Shown piece by piece: positions 1 through 7,363 of a stretch of DNA of 64,000 nt (positions within the stretch are counted from its first letter, which is position 1; every line of letters begins with the position of its first letter). The DNA is from an uncultured Eubacteriales bacterium. GTDB taxonomy: Bacteria > Bacillota > Clostridia > Christensenellales > Aristaeellaceae. A program made the translations under genes and the position numbers. The stretch is taken from assembly GCA_900318145.1 (NCBI GenBank), contig ONJM01000018.1:1-64000 (forward strand). Direction: 5' to 3'. The notes under the pieces are model-generated. The model searched no databases. It saw nothing but the letters and a program-made list of their open reading frames with translations, and was not told the origin of the DNA.

Positions 1-25
1 GAAGAGAATAAACGTTATAGGCCAT
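1..25 (-). CDS. Start of a phage tail gene, probably tail tube (partial)
   Basis: The minus strand carries a strong ribosome binding site (GGAGGTGT) that overlaps the stop of the sheath gene, followed by ATG at 25 and eight codons reading MAYNVYSL before the window ends. A second ATG at 29 is out of frame with this reading. Tail tube genes normally follow the sheath gene in contractile phages, and DUF3277-type tube proteins often begin in a similar way; that assignment is inference from position and a few residues. Confidence 0.35.
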
Positions 26-39
26 GCATCACACCTCCA

Positions 40-1155
40 TCAGATCCGCACATTGACGGTAATGACGATACTCTCCAGGCTGCCCGCCAGCGTCAGCGCT
101 GCCTGGATTGGCACCGCCCTGTGCGCCGCCCGGTCTGCTTCGGACTGGTTGTCATACGAGTCCGCCCAGAGGGCAAAGCCGTTCTCGATATAATCTCCCG
201 CCTGGAAGCTGCCCACCGTGGACCCGCGCCACGCGGCCGTGGCAAGGACGCCGCGGTTCGTGTAGCCGATCAGCACCGCGCTGAAGGCGTTCATGAACTG
301 CGCAGACGCGTCGTCCGTCTGCGGCAGCTTGTCCGGGTTCTCCGCCAGGAGCGTGACCGCCGCGTTCTGCAGGTCCTGCGCGATCATATCCAGATACAGC
401 ACCTCGTCGTAGCGGTAGCCGGACGGGGTGCTTCCCTTCTCCAGCAGGTGGTGGGTATATCCCCGGGTGACATAGACATTACCGTTCAGGGCCTGGATGG
501 CGTCCACCTGGGACTGGGTCAGGGCGGACGGCTGGATGCCGCCGACGGACTTATAGCACAGGGAGAAGGCGGAAGCGGCGTGGGACGCCTGCAGGCCCAT
601 GGCGGTGCCCATGACCGCCGCGGCGTCGGAGACGGCGGCGGCGTAGGTCGCGACCGCCCGCTTCGTGCCGGCGGCATGGAGTTTGTCCAGGAGAGAGTTG
701 GCGGCTACGACGGAAGCCGGCGTGCCGGTGAGCGGGAGGAAGAGCATGCAGGGCTTGTCCAGGCCGGAGACATGGGTATCCAGCGCCAGGAGCTCCGTGT
801 CGGTGCGGGAATCCGCCAGGGCGACGCCGTAGAAATCGGAGGTCATATCCAGCACGGCGTCCAGCGCCTGCACAGGAGTTTCGGCCGCCGGATAGCAGGA
901 GACCAGGAGGCAGGCCGGGGACGGAGACGCGGCAAAGTACTTCTGCGCCGCCTTATAGGCCTCCGTCGATGCGGCAAAGCCGTCCTCGATGAGGCCGGCG
1001 GCCGCTTCGGCGGAAGAGGCGTAAGACCTCAGGCGCTTCGCGGCGGTGAAGTTGGCGTCCTTCACCAGCAGCAGGCCGGTGTCAAAGGACGTCGGGGCCG
1101 AGGCGGAACGGACGACATTGACGGCAACGCGGGCAATCGTATCGATGGAAAGCAT
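40..1155 (-). CDS. Phage tail sheath-like protein, DUF3383 family
   Basis: This 371-residue protein matches the DUF3383 family, which occupies the sheath position in a group of myovirus-like phages and prophages. It is rich in Ala/Ser/Thr, has no signal peptide or membrane segment, and the length is usual for the family. Sheath subunits stack around the tail tube and contract on infection. The start at 1155 is fixed by an excellent AAGGAGG seven bases upstream. In the minus-strand order it comes after the neck terminator gene (3378-3929), but 2.2 kb of plus-strand cargo separates the two. The next gene starts about 14 bases beyond its stop. The family assignment is from sequence memory; the sheath role is the known position-based interpretation of the family. 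Confidence 0.75.
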   Translation of the reverse strand: MLSIDTIARVAVNVVRSASAPTSFDTGLLLVKDANFTAAKRLRSYASSAEAAAGLIEDGFAASTEAYKAAQKYFAASPSPACLLVSCYPAAETPVQALDAVLDMTSDFYGVALADSRTDTELLALDTHVSGLDKPCMLFLPLTGTPASVVAANSLLDKLHAAGTKRAVATYAAAVSDAAAVMGTAMGLQASHAASAFSLCYKSVGGIQPSALTQSQVDAIQALNGNVYVTRGYTHHLLEKGSTPSGYRYDEVLYLDMIAQDLQNAAVTLLAENPDKLPQTDDASAQFMNAFSAVLIGYTNRGVLATAAWRGSTVGSFQAGDYIENGFALWADSYDNQSEADRAAHRAVPIQAALTLAGSLESIVITVNVRI

Positions 1156-1283
1156 GGGTGGACCTCCTTAACGCTTTCTGGAATGAACGTGATATGGTAT
1201 AATCCGATTGGTTACTGTTTGGAATAAATAACTTTAAAGTGAACGGGGCAACAGATCGGTATTTACGAAGGGACAACATTGAT

Positions 1284-2396
1284 ATGAGGAATGAATATTG
1301 GGAAAAGTGCAAAAACAGGCACATGAAGTGTATGGCTATTGCCATGGCTCTGATCTGTGCATTGCTGTTCTCAAACAGAATAGATGCATATGCTTCTTCT
1401 GCGGATCCGGAGAGTCCGAATCAGCAAACAGCGGAGGTTTCTGAGGACTGCCTGCATCCTGTTTCTTCCATTGAGTTCATGAGAGAATGGATTAACGAGA
1501 TCAATCAATCGGACGAGCTTATGGAGCAGCAGGGGTTTCATGCTGTAAGAAAGACCCTTTTTATGTCATTTGTGGAGGACGATACGCCTTACACCCCGAT
1601 TGAGAATATAGCAGCCGAAGGCAGCGGTGCTCATGCTACCGTTGTAATGAGAGTTGAAGAAGCAGACAGTAACGAATCTTCCGTTTTTTCAATGACAGCG
1701 GTTCTGCTGGCGAACGGAAAGCCAGTCAATTTTCGCCTGAATGAAAACAGCAGCCGGGAAGGGATTCTGACCGTTTCTCTGAATTCCAATCAGGATTACA
1801 TCATGTCCCTCAGTGCGGAAGATCTTCCCGCGGACGAAGGAGAGAACAAACTGATCCTGGTTGTTTTCGGATACTGCAAGGATCAGGATTTCTACCTGAA
1901 TCCGCAGAGCATAACGGGATTCTTCCAGTCCGCCGTGAAAAACGACGGTACTTCAGCCGTCCCGTGCGCGGAAAATGAAATTGACATCGTGACGATACAG
2001 AACAGAAGCGAACTGGGACAGTATGCCTGGATGGACTTCTTGTCTGACGAAGAAATGACAGATTTTCAGTCGGATCATTACGGCAATTATCTAATGACGT
2101 CAAAACCGGATCCTACTCTGCATTTTTTCATCGATAATATGAATAATCAGGGACAATATGATAACAGTAAAGGAATCATGTTCCTGCTGATTGACGGTGA
2201 ACTGAAGCCGGTATGGAACGGAAACTGCTTTGGGGAAATCTCCATACGGGACAGCGATCTGGTCAAAGTGATCCGACTGGAGAGCAGCTTCCCGGCAGGT
2301 GAACAGCATCATATATACTGGTATTATCAGGAGACGGAGGGAGTAACGGACTGGCCGGCCAGCGCGTCATTCCGGATGAAAATAAAAACCGAATGA
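1284..2396 (+). CDS. Secreted or membrane-anchored protein of unknown function, prophage cargo
   Basis: I do not recognise this 370-residue protein. It has a basic, hydrophilic stretch of about 14 residues, then a hydrophobic segment (MAIAMALICALLF) followed by a plausible signal-peptidase site (around AYASS), so it is probably exported. The rest is acidic and rich in Ser/Asn with no repeats or obvious catalytic motif. An ATG at 1284 with GAAGGGA upstream is preferred over the longer GTG start at 1239. It is transcribed against the phage structural genes and sits between the sheath and neck terminator genes, together with the next two plus-strand genes, so it is best seen as lysogenic-conversion cargo. 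A lipoprotein or surface-exposed role is possible but not shown. Confidence 0.6.
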   Translation: MRNEYWEKCKNRHMKCMAIAMALICALLFSNRIDAYASSADPESPNQQTAEVSEDCLHPVSSIEFMREWINEINQSDELMEQQGFHAVRKTLFMSFVEDDTPYTPIENIAAEGSGAHATVVMRVEEADSNESSVFSMTAVLLANGKPVNFRLNENSSREGILTVSLNSNQDYIMSLSAEDLPADEGENKLILVVFGYCKDQDFYLNPQSITGFFQSAVKNDGTSAVPCAENEIDIVTIQNRSELGQYAWMDFLSDEEMTDFQSDHYGNYLMTSKPDPTLHFFIDNMNNQGQYDNSKGIMFLLIDGELKPVWNGNCFGEISIRDSDLVKVIRLESSFPAGEQHHIYWYYQETEGVTDWPASASFRMKIKTE

Positions 2397-2461
2397 TACT
2401 TCAGCAACTGAACCGGAAAGCCGGAATTTACTTAACCATACAGTGCATTACGGGAGCTATT

Positions 2462-2629
2462 ATGGATACGAAAAAGTATCTGACATCCACAGCCATGCTA
2501 AATTATGATGAACCGGAATGTAAAGAAAATCAGGATCCGGATCGTTTGATTAACCGCAGTAAGGAAGCAGGTTTAATTTCCCCTGCCGCGAGCAACATGA
2601 GCAGATCGTTTTCGGAGATATATTTATGA
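2462..2629 (+). CDS. Small protein, possibly a truncated transglutaminase-like N-terminus
   Basis: This 55-residue ORF starts at ATG 2462 (a longer frame is open back to 2393, overlapping the preceding stop) and ends in an ATGA overlap with the RpiB-like gene at 2626, which argues that it is translated. It has no membrane segment. The beginning (MDTKKYLTSTAMLNYDEPE) resembles the first residues of cytosolic transglutaminase-like proteins as I remember them, but no catalytic region follows, so it could be a remnant, or simply a leader that couples translation to the downstream gene. Confidence 0.4.
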   Translation: MDTKKYLTSTAMLNYDEPECKENQDPDRLINRSKEAGLISPAASNMSRSFSEIYL

Positions 2630-3252
2630 GGATAGGAATTATTCAGGCCAGTTCTCAGGCAGCAAAGAATCAGCTGCTGTTTGACATGGTAAAAAAATAC
2701 GCAGCCGACGCCGAGGTCATCAACTTCGGATGTACAGAAGACGAACCGGAACGGTTCAGCTATGTGGAGATCTCTGTACTTGCGGGGATGCTGCTGGCAA
2801 GCGGGTCGGTCGATTTTATTGTGACCGGTTGTTCTTCCGGCCAGGGAATGATGCTGGCCTGCAACAGTTTCCCGGGCGTTTTGTGCGGATATGCACCTTC
2901 GCCGATGGATGCCTGGCTTTTTGCCCAAATCAACAACGGAAATGCTGTTTCACTTCCTCTGGGAGAAGAATATACCTGGACCGGATATGAAAATTTTGAG
3001 AATACTATCGCAAAGCTGTTTTCCGAACCTTTCGGACAGGGATATCCAAAGAGCGAAGCGGCCAGAAAAGCGGAAGATACCCGGATGCTCAAGGAAATCC
3101 GCGGCAGGTCTCAGCGTTCCGCGGCCGAACTGCTGGATTCCCTGGACAGATCGTTTGTTGAGCATATCATGCATAAGCAGGACGTCATCCGGTATATTCT
3201 GCAGCATGGGGAATCCGGTTTTGCGCTGTGGATACAGGATCGGCTGCTTTAA
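2626..3252 (+). CDS. RpiB/LacA/LacB-type sugar-phosphate isomerase family protein
   Basis: The 208-residue product has the Rossmann-like fold signature of the ribose-5-phosphate isomerase B / galactose-6-phosphate isomerase family: a start MRIGIIQASSQ, and the segment VTGCSSGQGMMLACNSFPG, which corresponds to the family's cysteine-containing anion-binding loop and the following helix. The family interconverts aldose and ketose phosphates. The protein is longer than typical RpiB (about 150 residues) because of an extra helical C-terminus (after about residue 130), so the substrate cannot be assigned. The start is fixed by the ATGA overlap with the upstream small ORF. It is cargo on the strand opposite to the phage structural genes. 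Related proteins annotated only as RpiB/LacA/LacB family occur widely in Clostridia. Confidence 0.65.
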   Translation: MRIGIIQASSQAAKNQLLFDMVKKYAADAEVINFGCTEDEPERFSYVEISVLAGMLLASGSVDFIVTGCSSGQGMMLACNSFPGVLCGYAPSPMDAWLFAQINNGNAVSLPLGEEYTWTGYENFENTIAKLFSEPFGQGYPKSEAARKAEDTRMLKEIRGRSQRSAAELLDSLDRSFVEHIMHKQDVIRYILQHGESGFALWIQDRLL

Positions 3253-3377
3253 ATCCGGCAAAGTGATCGGTCCGGACCTGCAGAGAAAAAAGTATGAACG
3301 AGGATGAAACAGAATACCAGGCATCAGAATGGATGATCCTGAGGAAACCGGAAGTTATGGAAGTCTAAAAACACAGC

Positions 3378-3929
3378 TCACCGGCCGGAATGAATCGTGA
3401 CCGCCGGAGGCACCGTTACCGCACCCCTTCTTGCGGGGTGCGTTTCCTTTTCCTCCCGGCGGAGCTGAACCGTCAGGTCCGCCCGCTGCCGCCAGAGGGA
3501 GCCCTCCGGCTCATGGAGCAGGAGCGGCTCCGGCGGGTCCGGCAGCGGGTACAGCCCGGCCTTCCGGAGAATGGACCGGGGATAGCCGGAGCCGTCCAGG
3601 TACAGCAGCGCCCGGATCTTCCGGGCGTTATCCAGGGCGTGGGGTCCGTAGCAGACAACCTGCAGGGTCCAGGCGGCGAAGGAGGAAACGGACGGGATAT
3701 GGGAAGACGAGCCCGGATTGTCCGCGGCATAGGACGGCGGAGCCTCCTGCACCGACGAATCCGGCGCTGCGGAATAATAGATCACATCGGTATTCCGGGG
3801 CGGCCGGGGCGCGTTCTCCGGCTCCTGATACGCCTCGCGGATCAGGCGGGATGCCTGCGATGAATTCGGCGACAGGCCGAAACAGGCACAGAGCGCAGCA
3901 TACAGAATTGAATAGGTTTCCTGGTTCAT
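3378..3929 (-). CDS. Phage neck terminator-like protein (LIC_12616 family)
   Basis: The 183-residue product starts at ATG 3929 with a GGAGGGC ribosome binding site; the longer frame to 4364 runs antisense through the acetyltransferase gene and is not used. The pattern MNQETYSILYAALCACFGL, then a Pro-rich stretch, then VQVVCYGPHALDNARKIRAL-like sequence (here TLQVVCYGPHALDNARKIR) fits the LIC_12616 / neck-terminator family that stands directly before DUF3383 sheath genes in related prophages. Such proteins close the neck and prepare tail attachment. The C-terminus is Arg-rich. The gene order supports the call; the exact family name is from memory. Confidence 0.6.
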   Translation of the reverse strand: MNQETYSILYAALCACFGLSPNSSQASRLIREAYQEPENAPRPPRNTDVIYYSAAPDSSVQEAPPSYAADNPGSSSHIPSVSSFAAWTLQVVCYGPHALDNARKIRALLYLDGSGYPRSILRKAGLYPLPDPPEPLLLHEPEGSLWRQRADLTVQLRREEKETHPARRGAVTVPPAVTIHSGR

Positions 3930-4019
3930 GGTATACTGCCCTCCGGGAAGAAATATTAAAGCATTATTTTTTTGAGTTATACGATCATCGAAAAATGAAG
4001 GTTTGGGAGGGAATAAATA

Positions 4020-4562
4020 ATGCTTGAAACAGAAAGACTGATATTGCGCCGATGGAAAGACAGCGATGCAGAGGACTTGTATCAATATGCAAAAGATCCC
4101 GATGTCGGCCCCATTGCCGGGTGGCCTCCTCATCAAAGCATCGACGAAAGCCGGTATATCATTGAAAAAGTGCTCAGCGGAAAGGAAGCATACGCCATCT
4201 GCCTGAAAACGGATCATAAGGCTATCGGTACGATCGAGCTGAAAATGAAAGGCCATACGGATATGACCGAGCGTGACGACGAATGCGAAATGGGCTACTG
4301 GCTCGGAAAGCCATTCTGGGGACAAGGCATCATGCCGGAAGCGGCCAGGGAAATGCTTCGGCATGCCTTTGAGGATATCGGTATGACAAAGGTTTGGGTT
4401 GGTTACTATGAGGGAAATACGAAATCAAGGCGTGTTCAGGAGAAAGTCGGATTCCGGTATCAGTGGAAATCGGAAGATGTTGATGTACCTCTGATGCATG
4501 AAACACGAACCGGCTATGTCAGCTGTATTACCAGGGACCAGTGGCAGAAGGACAGAACTTAG
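4020..4562 (+). CDS. GNAT N-acetyltransferase, RimJ/RimL-like
   Basis: The 180-residue protein is a full GNAT domain: it begins LETERLILRRWKDSDAEDL, has the glutamate-rich centre GYWLGKPFWGQGIMPEA that carries the acetyl-CoA pyrophosphate loop (Q/R-x-x-G-x-A type), and the NTKSRRVQEKVGFRYQ end strand. Members transfer acetyl groups from acetyl-CoA to protein N-termini or small amines. GGGAGGG eight bases upstream supports ATG 4020. It lies on the plus strand between two minus-strand phage neck genes, so it is prophage cargo; its target cannot be inferred. Confidence 0.85.
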   Translation: MLETERLILRRWKDSDAEDLYQYAKDPDVGPIAGWPPHQSIDESRYIIEKVLSGKEAYAICLKTDHKAIGTIELKMKGHTDMTERDDECEMGYWLGKPFWGQGIMPEAAREMLRHAFEDIGMTKVWVGYYEGNTKSRRVQEKVGFRYQWKSEDVDVPLMHETRTGYVSCITRDQWQKDRT

Positions 4563-4616
4563 TCGATTATCTCGGAATATATTCACAACAAGCCCATTCA
4601 CACAAGCCCGGACCGG

Positions 4617-4636
4617 CCCGCATCTGCGGGTCTTAT
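4617..4636 (+). terminator. Weak hairpin after the acetyltransferase gene
   Basis: CCCGCA (4617-4622) and TGCGGG (4625-4630) form a short G+C-rich stem followed by TCTTATT. It lies about 55 bases after the acetyltransferase stop and just overlaps the end of the convergent phage gene. The T tract is poor, so termination may be partial. Confidence 0.35.
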
Positions 4637-4998
4637 TCATGCATCCGCACCGCCAGCGCCTGCACATACCCGAACCCGGACCAGTCCCGGACCTTCACCA
4701 CCCGCCAGGCAGATCCGTTCCAGAGGATCCTGTCCGGCGTACTGTACGTGACTCCCCCGTCATCTTCCCCCAGGCTCAGAGGAAATTCGGTATAGACCTC
4801 AATATACTCCTCATGCCGGTCCTCCTCCGGCAGCAGTTGCAGCATCTCCGGCGCGCCGGGATGGACGCAGCCGGAGGCCTGCAGGACCTGGACGGACGGG
4901 ATGCTCTGCCCGTTCTGCCGGCGGTACAAATACCGCTGCACGGTGAAGGCCGTGAAGCCCATCTCCGGATCTGTCAGGGCTGCGGAAAGATCAATCAT
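4633..4998 (-). CDS. Phage neck/head-tail joining protein, unnamed family
   Basis: This 121-residue soluble protein begins MIDLSAALTDPEMGFTAFTV and contains a beta-rich segment ending in RILWNGSAWRVVKVRDWSGF, a pattern common in small head-tail joining or tail-assembly proteins that sit between the gp10-like protein and the neck terminator. It follows the 5002-5496 gene by three bases, implying translational coupling. I know the position but not a precise family. Confidence 0.55.
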   Translation of the reverse strand: MIDLSAALTDPEMGFTAFTVQRYLYRRQNGQSIPSVQVLQASGCVHPGAPEMLQLLPEEDRHEEYIEVYTEFPLSLGEDDGGVTYSTPDRILWNGSAWRVVKVRDWSGFGYVQALAVRMHE

Positions 4999-5001
4999 GG
5001 C

Positions 5002-5496
5002 TTATTCCTCAATCTCATACCCGAAGGCGTCGTACAAAGCCCCTGTGTCGAACAGGGGCTTATTGAATCCCTTGCCCTTCACATACACACCCTTGCGCGC
5101 CGCGCGGTTGTAAATCCAGCCGCCGTTTACCGTGACCGGGCTGTTGGGCGGCGGGATATTTGAATCGATATACGCCCGGATCCCGTCCGCGCCGGCCTGG
5201 CCGGCGGCCTCCAGATGCTCCCGGGGATCTTCGCCTTCCCAGGCAGCCTGCACGGCGCTGCGGAGTTCCTCCGCGACGGCGGAGCGGGTTTCCGGATTCG
5301 CCAGCGCCGGCCGCACCACCGGCCGGGCCGGGATCCGCATCAGGGGCGAACCGTGTTCCTGCACGGCCAGGATAAAATGAAGCCGGCCTCCCGCGGATTC
5401 GGGAAGGCCGACTTTCACTTTTGCCTGTTTCAGTTTCTGCAATGCCCGGAGGCGCTGCGCGAGCAGCTCCGGATCATCCCGGACGGTAAGTTTCAT
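5002..5496 (-). CDS. Phage tail completion / HK97 gp10-like protein
   Basis: The 164-residue protein has a Leu/Lys-rich coiled N-terminus, then KVKVGLPESAGG, VQEHGSPLMRIPARPVVRPA and a helical region ending near the tail, which together are typical of gp10/gpG-like tail completion proteins (the EHG...IPARP signature is highly characteristic). ATG 5496 is chosen because it begins just after the PspC gene; a longer start at 5541 would overlap that gene. No strong ribosome binding site is seen, so coupling to the upstream PspC stop, ten bases away, is likely. Confidence 0.65.
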   Translation of the reverse strand: MKLTVRDDPELLAQRLRALQKLKQAKVKVGLPESAGGRLHFILAVQEHGSPLMRIPARPVVRPALANPETRSAVAEELRSAVQAAWEGEDPREHLEAAGQAGADGIRAYIDSNIPPPNSPVTVNGGWIYNRAARKGVYVKGKGFNKPLFDTGALYDAFGYEIEE

Positions 5497-5506
5497 GGCT
5501 GCAGAA

Positions 5507-5683
5507 TCAATCTTCGGGACCGGGCATAATGACGGCGACAATCAGGTAAGCAATAATACCGACACCGGACAGGACCGTCAGGATCCGGATCAGCGCTGAA
5601 CTGGTGCCGAGATATTCGGCAATACCGCCGCAAACGCCCGCGATCCATTTGTCCGTACTACTTCTGCGAAGCTTCTTTTCCAT
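5507..5683 (-). CDS. PspC-domain small membrane protein
   Basis: A 58-residue protein that is almost entirely one PspC domain: a basic start [20 protein letters not shown], then [20 protein letters not shown] and a hydrophobic helix [13 protein letters not shown]. PspC proteins are membrane stress-response partners in many bacteria, and single-domain versions are common in Firmicutes. AAGGA eight bases upstream fixes ATG 5683. It is co-oriented with and squeezed between the DUF4054 and gp10-like phage genes, so it is probably a small cargo gene expressed with the structural operon. Confidence 0.8.
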   Translation of the reverse strand: MEKKLRRSSTDKWIAGVCGGIAEYLGTSSALIRILTVLSGVGIIAYLIVAVIMPGPED

Positions 5684-5776
5684 GGGGATTCCTTCTTTCC
5701 TCGTGTTTTTGCACGACAGATTATAGCAAATGAGGGGCAGCAATTCAATCACCGGCGGGGATTTCCGGAAACAGGA

Positions 5777-6181
5777 TTACGGGATATACCGCGTGATCCC
5801 GTACAGCCGGAGCAGCGAGAGCAGCTGCAGGCCGTAGACGGTTTCCTTCAGGTCGGCAAGGCCGGTGGAAACAGCGCCGGCGGAAGAAGCGGAGGAATAG
5901 GTGACAGAAACATCCCCGACCTTTTTCGAGGATATTTCCTGCATGGCGCTTCTGCCGGCGGCGGCGATCTGCGCTTTCGCCGGCGTGACGCCGTCGGGCG
6001 GACTGGAAGCGCTGTACAGCGTCAGCCTGTGCGCAGTGAAAAGCCTGCGGGCTTCTTCGGCGTCTTCTCCGAAATCCGAAAAACGGGCGTTGGCCTGACG
6101 GAGGTATTCGGAAAGGACAACGCCCTGGGAGAAGGAGGAAAACTGGGGATAGAAAGCCAGGAAAGCAGCGGGGGTAAGCAT
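5777..6181 (-). CDS. Head-tail connector, DUF4054 family
   Basis: The 134-residue product begins MLTPAAFLAFYPQFSSFSQG and has an alternating helical pattern ending LQLLSLLRLYGITRYIP, as expected of DUF4054 proteins, which stand in the adaptor position (gp6-like) between capsid and neck genes. The start at 6181 has GGAGGG eight bases upstream; the upstream 22 residues of the open frame have no ribosome binding site. The protein would form part of the ring below the portal. The family assignment rests on the N-terminal PxxFLxxYPxF-type motif and gene order. Confidence 0.65.
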   Translation of the reverse strand: MLTPAAFLAFYPQFSSFSQGVVLSEYLRQANARFSDFGEDAEEARRLFTAHRLTLYSASSPPDGVTPAKAQIAAAGRSAMQEISSKKVGDVSVTYSSASSAGAVSTGLADLKETVYGLQLLSLLRLYGITRYIP

Positions 6182-6387
6182 GCGGACAACCCTCCGGTTA
6201 CGGGCGGCAGGCGCGCTGCCGGGGAACGGAAAACAGCAAAAAGGCAAAAAAAGGAAATTCAGGCGGTGGAAGGAAATATTACTGCCGGCAGCGAAGTCTG
6301 ATACGTATATAAAGGTGCCGGGAAGAAAAAACCGGAAAAAACGAAGTAAAGAAAAGAAAAGGCGCAGCGCGCAGGGAGGATAGGAAA

Positions 6388-6639
6388 ATGAGCGAACGGG
6401 AAATCAATCTGGAGGAAATGGCAAATGTATCCGGCGGTAAGGGCGGTTCCCGTACCATGCTGCCGCACAGGGAAGGATATCTGGTCTATCAGATCCGGCC
6501 GCGTGAAAACCTGACGGTTATTGCCAGGAACTTCCATACGACGGTGGATGAGATCTTTTTCTGCAACGAAACGATTACGAACAAGAATGACATTACTGCC
6601 GGTTACTGGATTTACATACCGGAAGAAGAAAACGGCTGA
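6388..6639 (+). CDS. Double-glycine-leader LysM protein 1
   Basis: The 83-residue product starts with an acidic leader ending VSGG at residues 14-17. Counted back from Gly17, Ile6 is at -12, Glu10 at -8, Met11 at -7 and Val14 at -4, the exact spacing of leaders cleaved by C39-peptidase ABC transporters. The 66-residue remainder is essentially one LysM domain (YLVYQIRPRENLTVIARNF, a central N..I.N.N motif, and YWIYIP at the end), which binds N-acetylglucosamine polymers such as peptidoglycan. Established leader and domain families predict an exported cell-wall-binding microprotein; no transporter is encoded in the window. GGGAGG upstream supports ATG 6388. It is on the strand opposite to the phage genes. 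Confidence 0.8.
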   Translation: MSEREINLEEMANVSGGKGGSRTMLPHREGYLVYQIRPRENLTVIARNFHTTVDEIFFCNETITNKNDITAGYWIYIPEEENG

Positions 6640-6670
6640 AATCAGCTGAGAATAAAAGGAGGAAAAGAAA

Positions 6671-6922
6671 ATGGAAAACGTTGAAATGAACCTGAACGAA
6701 ATGGAAGAAGTGTCTGGCGGAAAGATTCACTTCGCGCCGCAAAAGGATAAAGCCGGCTGGATCCAGCACAAGGTTGAGCCCGGCGACTGCCTGATCAGGC
6801 TGGCCAAGAAATACCATATTCCGGACTGGCGGATGATCCGTGAATGGAATCCCCACATTGACAAAACAACGAACATCATCGTCAACGGCGAGTATCTGTG
6901 GATTAAGGTCATGAAGCAATAA
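6671..6922 (+). CDS. Double-glycine-leader LysM protein 2
   Basis: A second 83-residue protein of the same design: leader MENVEMNLNEMEEVSGG with Met6, Glu10, Met11, Val14 and Gly16-Gly17 at the canonical positions, then a LysM domain (HKVEPGDCLIRLAKKYHI, IREWNPHID, GEYLWIKV). It follows the first gene by 31 bases with its own AAAGGAGG, so the two form an operon ending at the terminator at 6938. The two mature parts differ clearly in sequence while the leader pattern is kept, which suggests selection for export by one shared peptidase-transporter. A single cysteine follows the GD motif. It could serve as an adhesin, wall-active toxin or signalling protein; none is shown. Confidence 0.8.
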   Translation: MENVEMNLNEMEEVSGGKIHFAPQKDKAGWIQHKVEPGDCLIRLAKKYHIPDWRMIREWNPHIDKTTNIIVNGEYLWIKVMKQ

Positions 6923-6937
6923 TCACCGGATGATCGT

Positions 6938-6977
6938 ACAGGCCCCTGCACCGAGCGTGCAGGGGCCTGTGTTGTTT
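6938..6977 (+). terminator. Strong intrinsic terminator of the LysM pair
   Basis: A perfect 14-base-pair stem (6938-6951 with 6957-6970) around the loop CGAGC is followed by GTTGTTTC. It lies 15 bases after the second LysM stop and separates the pair from the convergent phage gene. Confidence 0.85.
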
Positions 6978-7282
6978 CAGGTCCGGTTTTCCTTTTTTTC
7001 CGCGGCGGTTTTCCGTGCTCCGGATGCCCCGGACGGTTTTTCAGACTGTTCCGGCCTGCAGGATGCGTCCGGAAGCTCCGGATCGTTTTCCAGCTGCTTC
7101 CGGCGGGCTTTTTCCTCGGTGACTTCAATGCTCCGGTCATTCAGCAGCATTTCAAACAGGGGATCCTCGCGGATGGATTCCGGGGCTTCAACGAAGGTCA
7201 GCCGGGATCTGGGCGTAACGGTAAAGACGGCGGCGCCGGTCCGGTCGTGGAACTCGGCGCAGACGCGGGAGAGCAGCAACAT
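6977..7282 (-). CDS. Small phage protein after the capsid gene, unknown function
   Basis: The 101-residue protein has a folded first half (MLLLSRVCAEFHDRTGAAVF, then RLTFVEAPESIREDPLFEML) and a Lys/Glu/Ala-rich, probably disordered tail. AAGGAG about seven bases upstream supports the start at 7282. It sits between the major capsid and DUF4054 genes, where head-completion or capsid-associated proteins are found. I do not recognise a family. Confidence 0.6.
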   Translation of the reverse strand: MLLLSRVCAEFHDRTGAAVFTVTPRSRLTFVEAPESIREDPLFEMLLNDRSIEVTEEKARRKQLENDPELPDASCRPEQSEKPSGASGARKTAAEKKENRT

Positions 7283-7363
7283 AAAATACTCCTTTCTTAC
7301 GGTCAGATATCAGCAGGCTCAACAGCCGCGGAGGCGTTACGGCCGCCTCCGCGACTTTTCGGC

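Noticed and set aside
3293-3367. 24-codon ORF after the RpiB-like gene (start MNEDETEYQASEWM)
   Set aside because: Too short, no clear ribosome binding site, no known homologue; it may be a remnant but cannot be supported.
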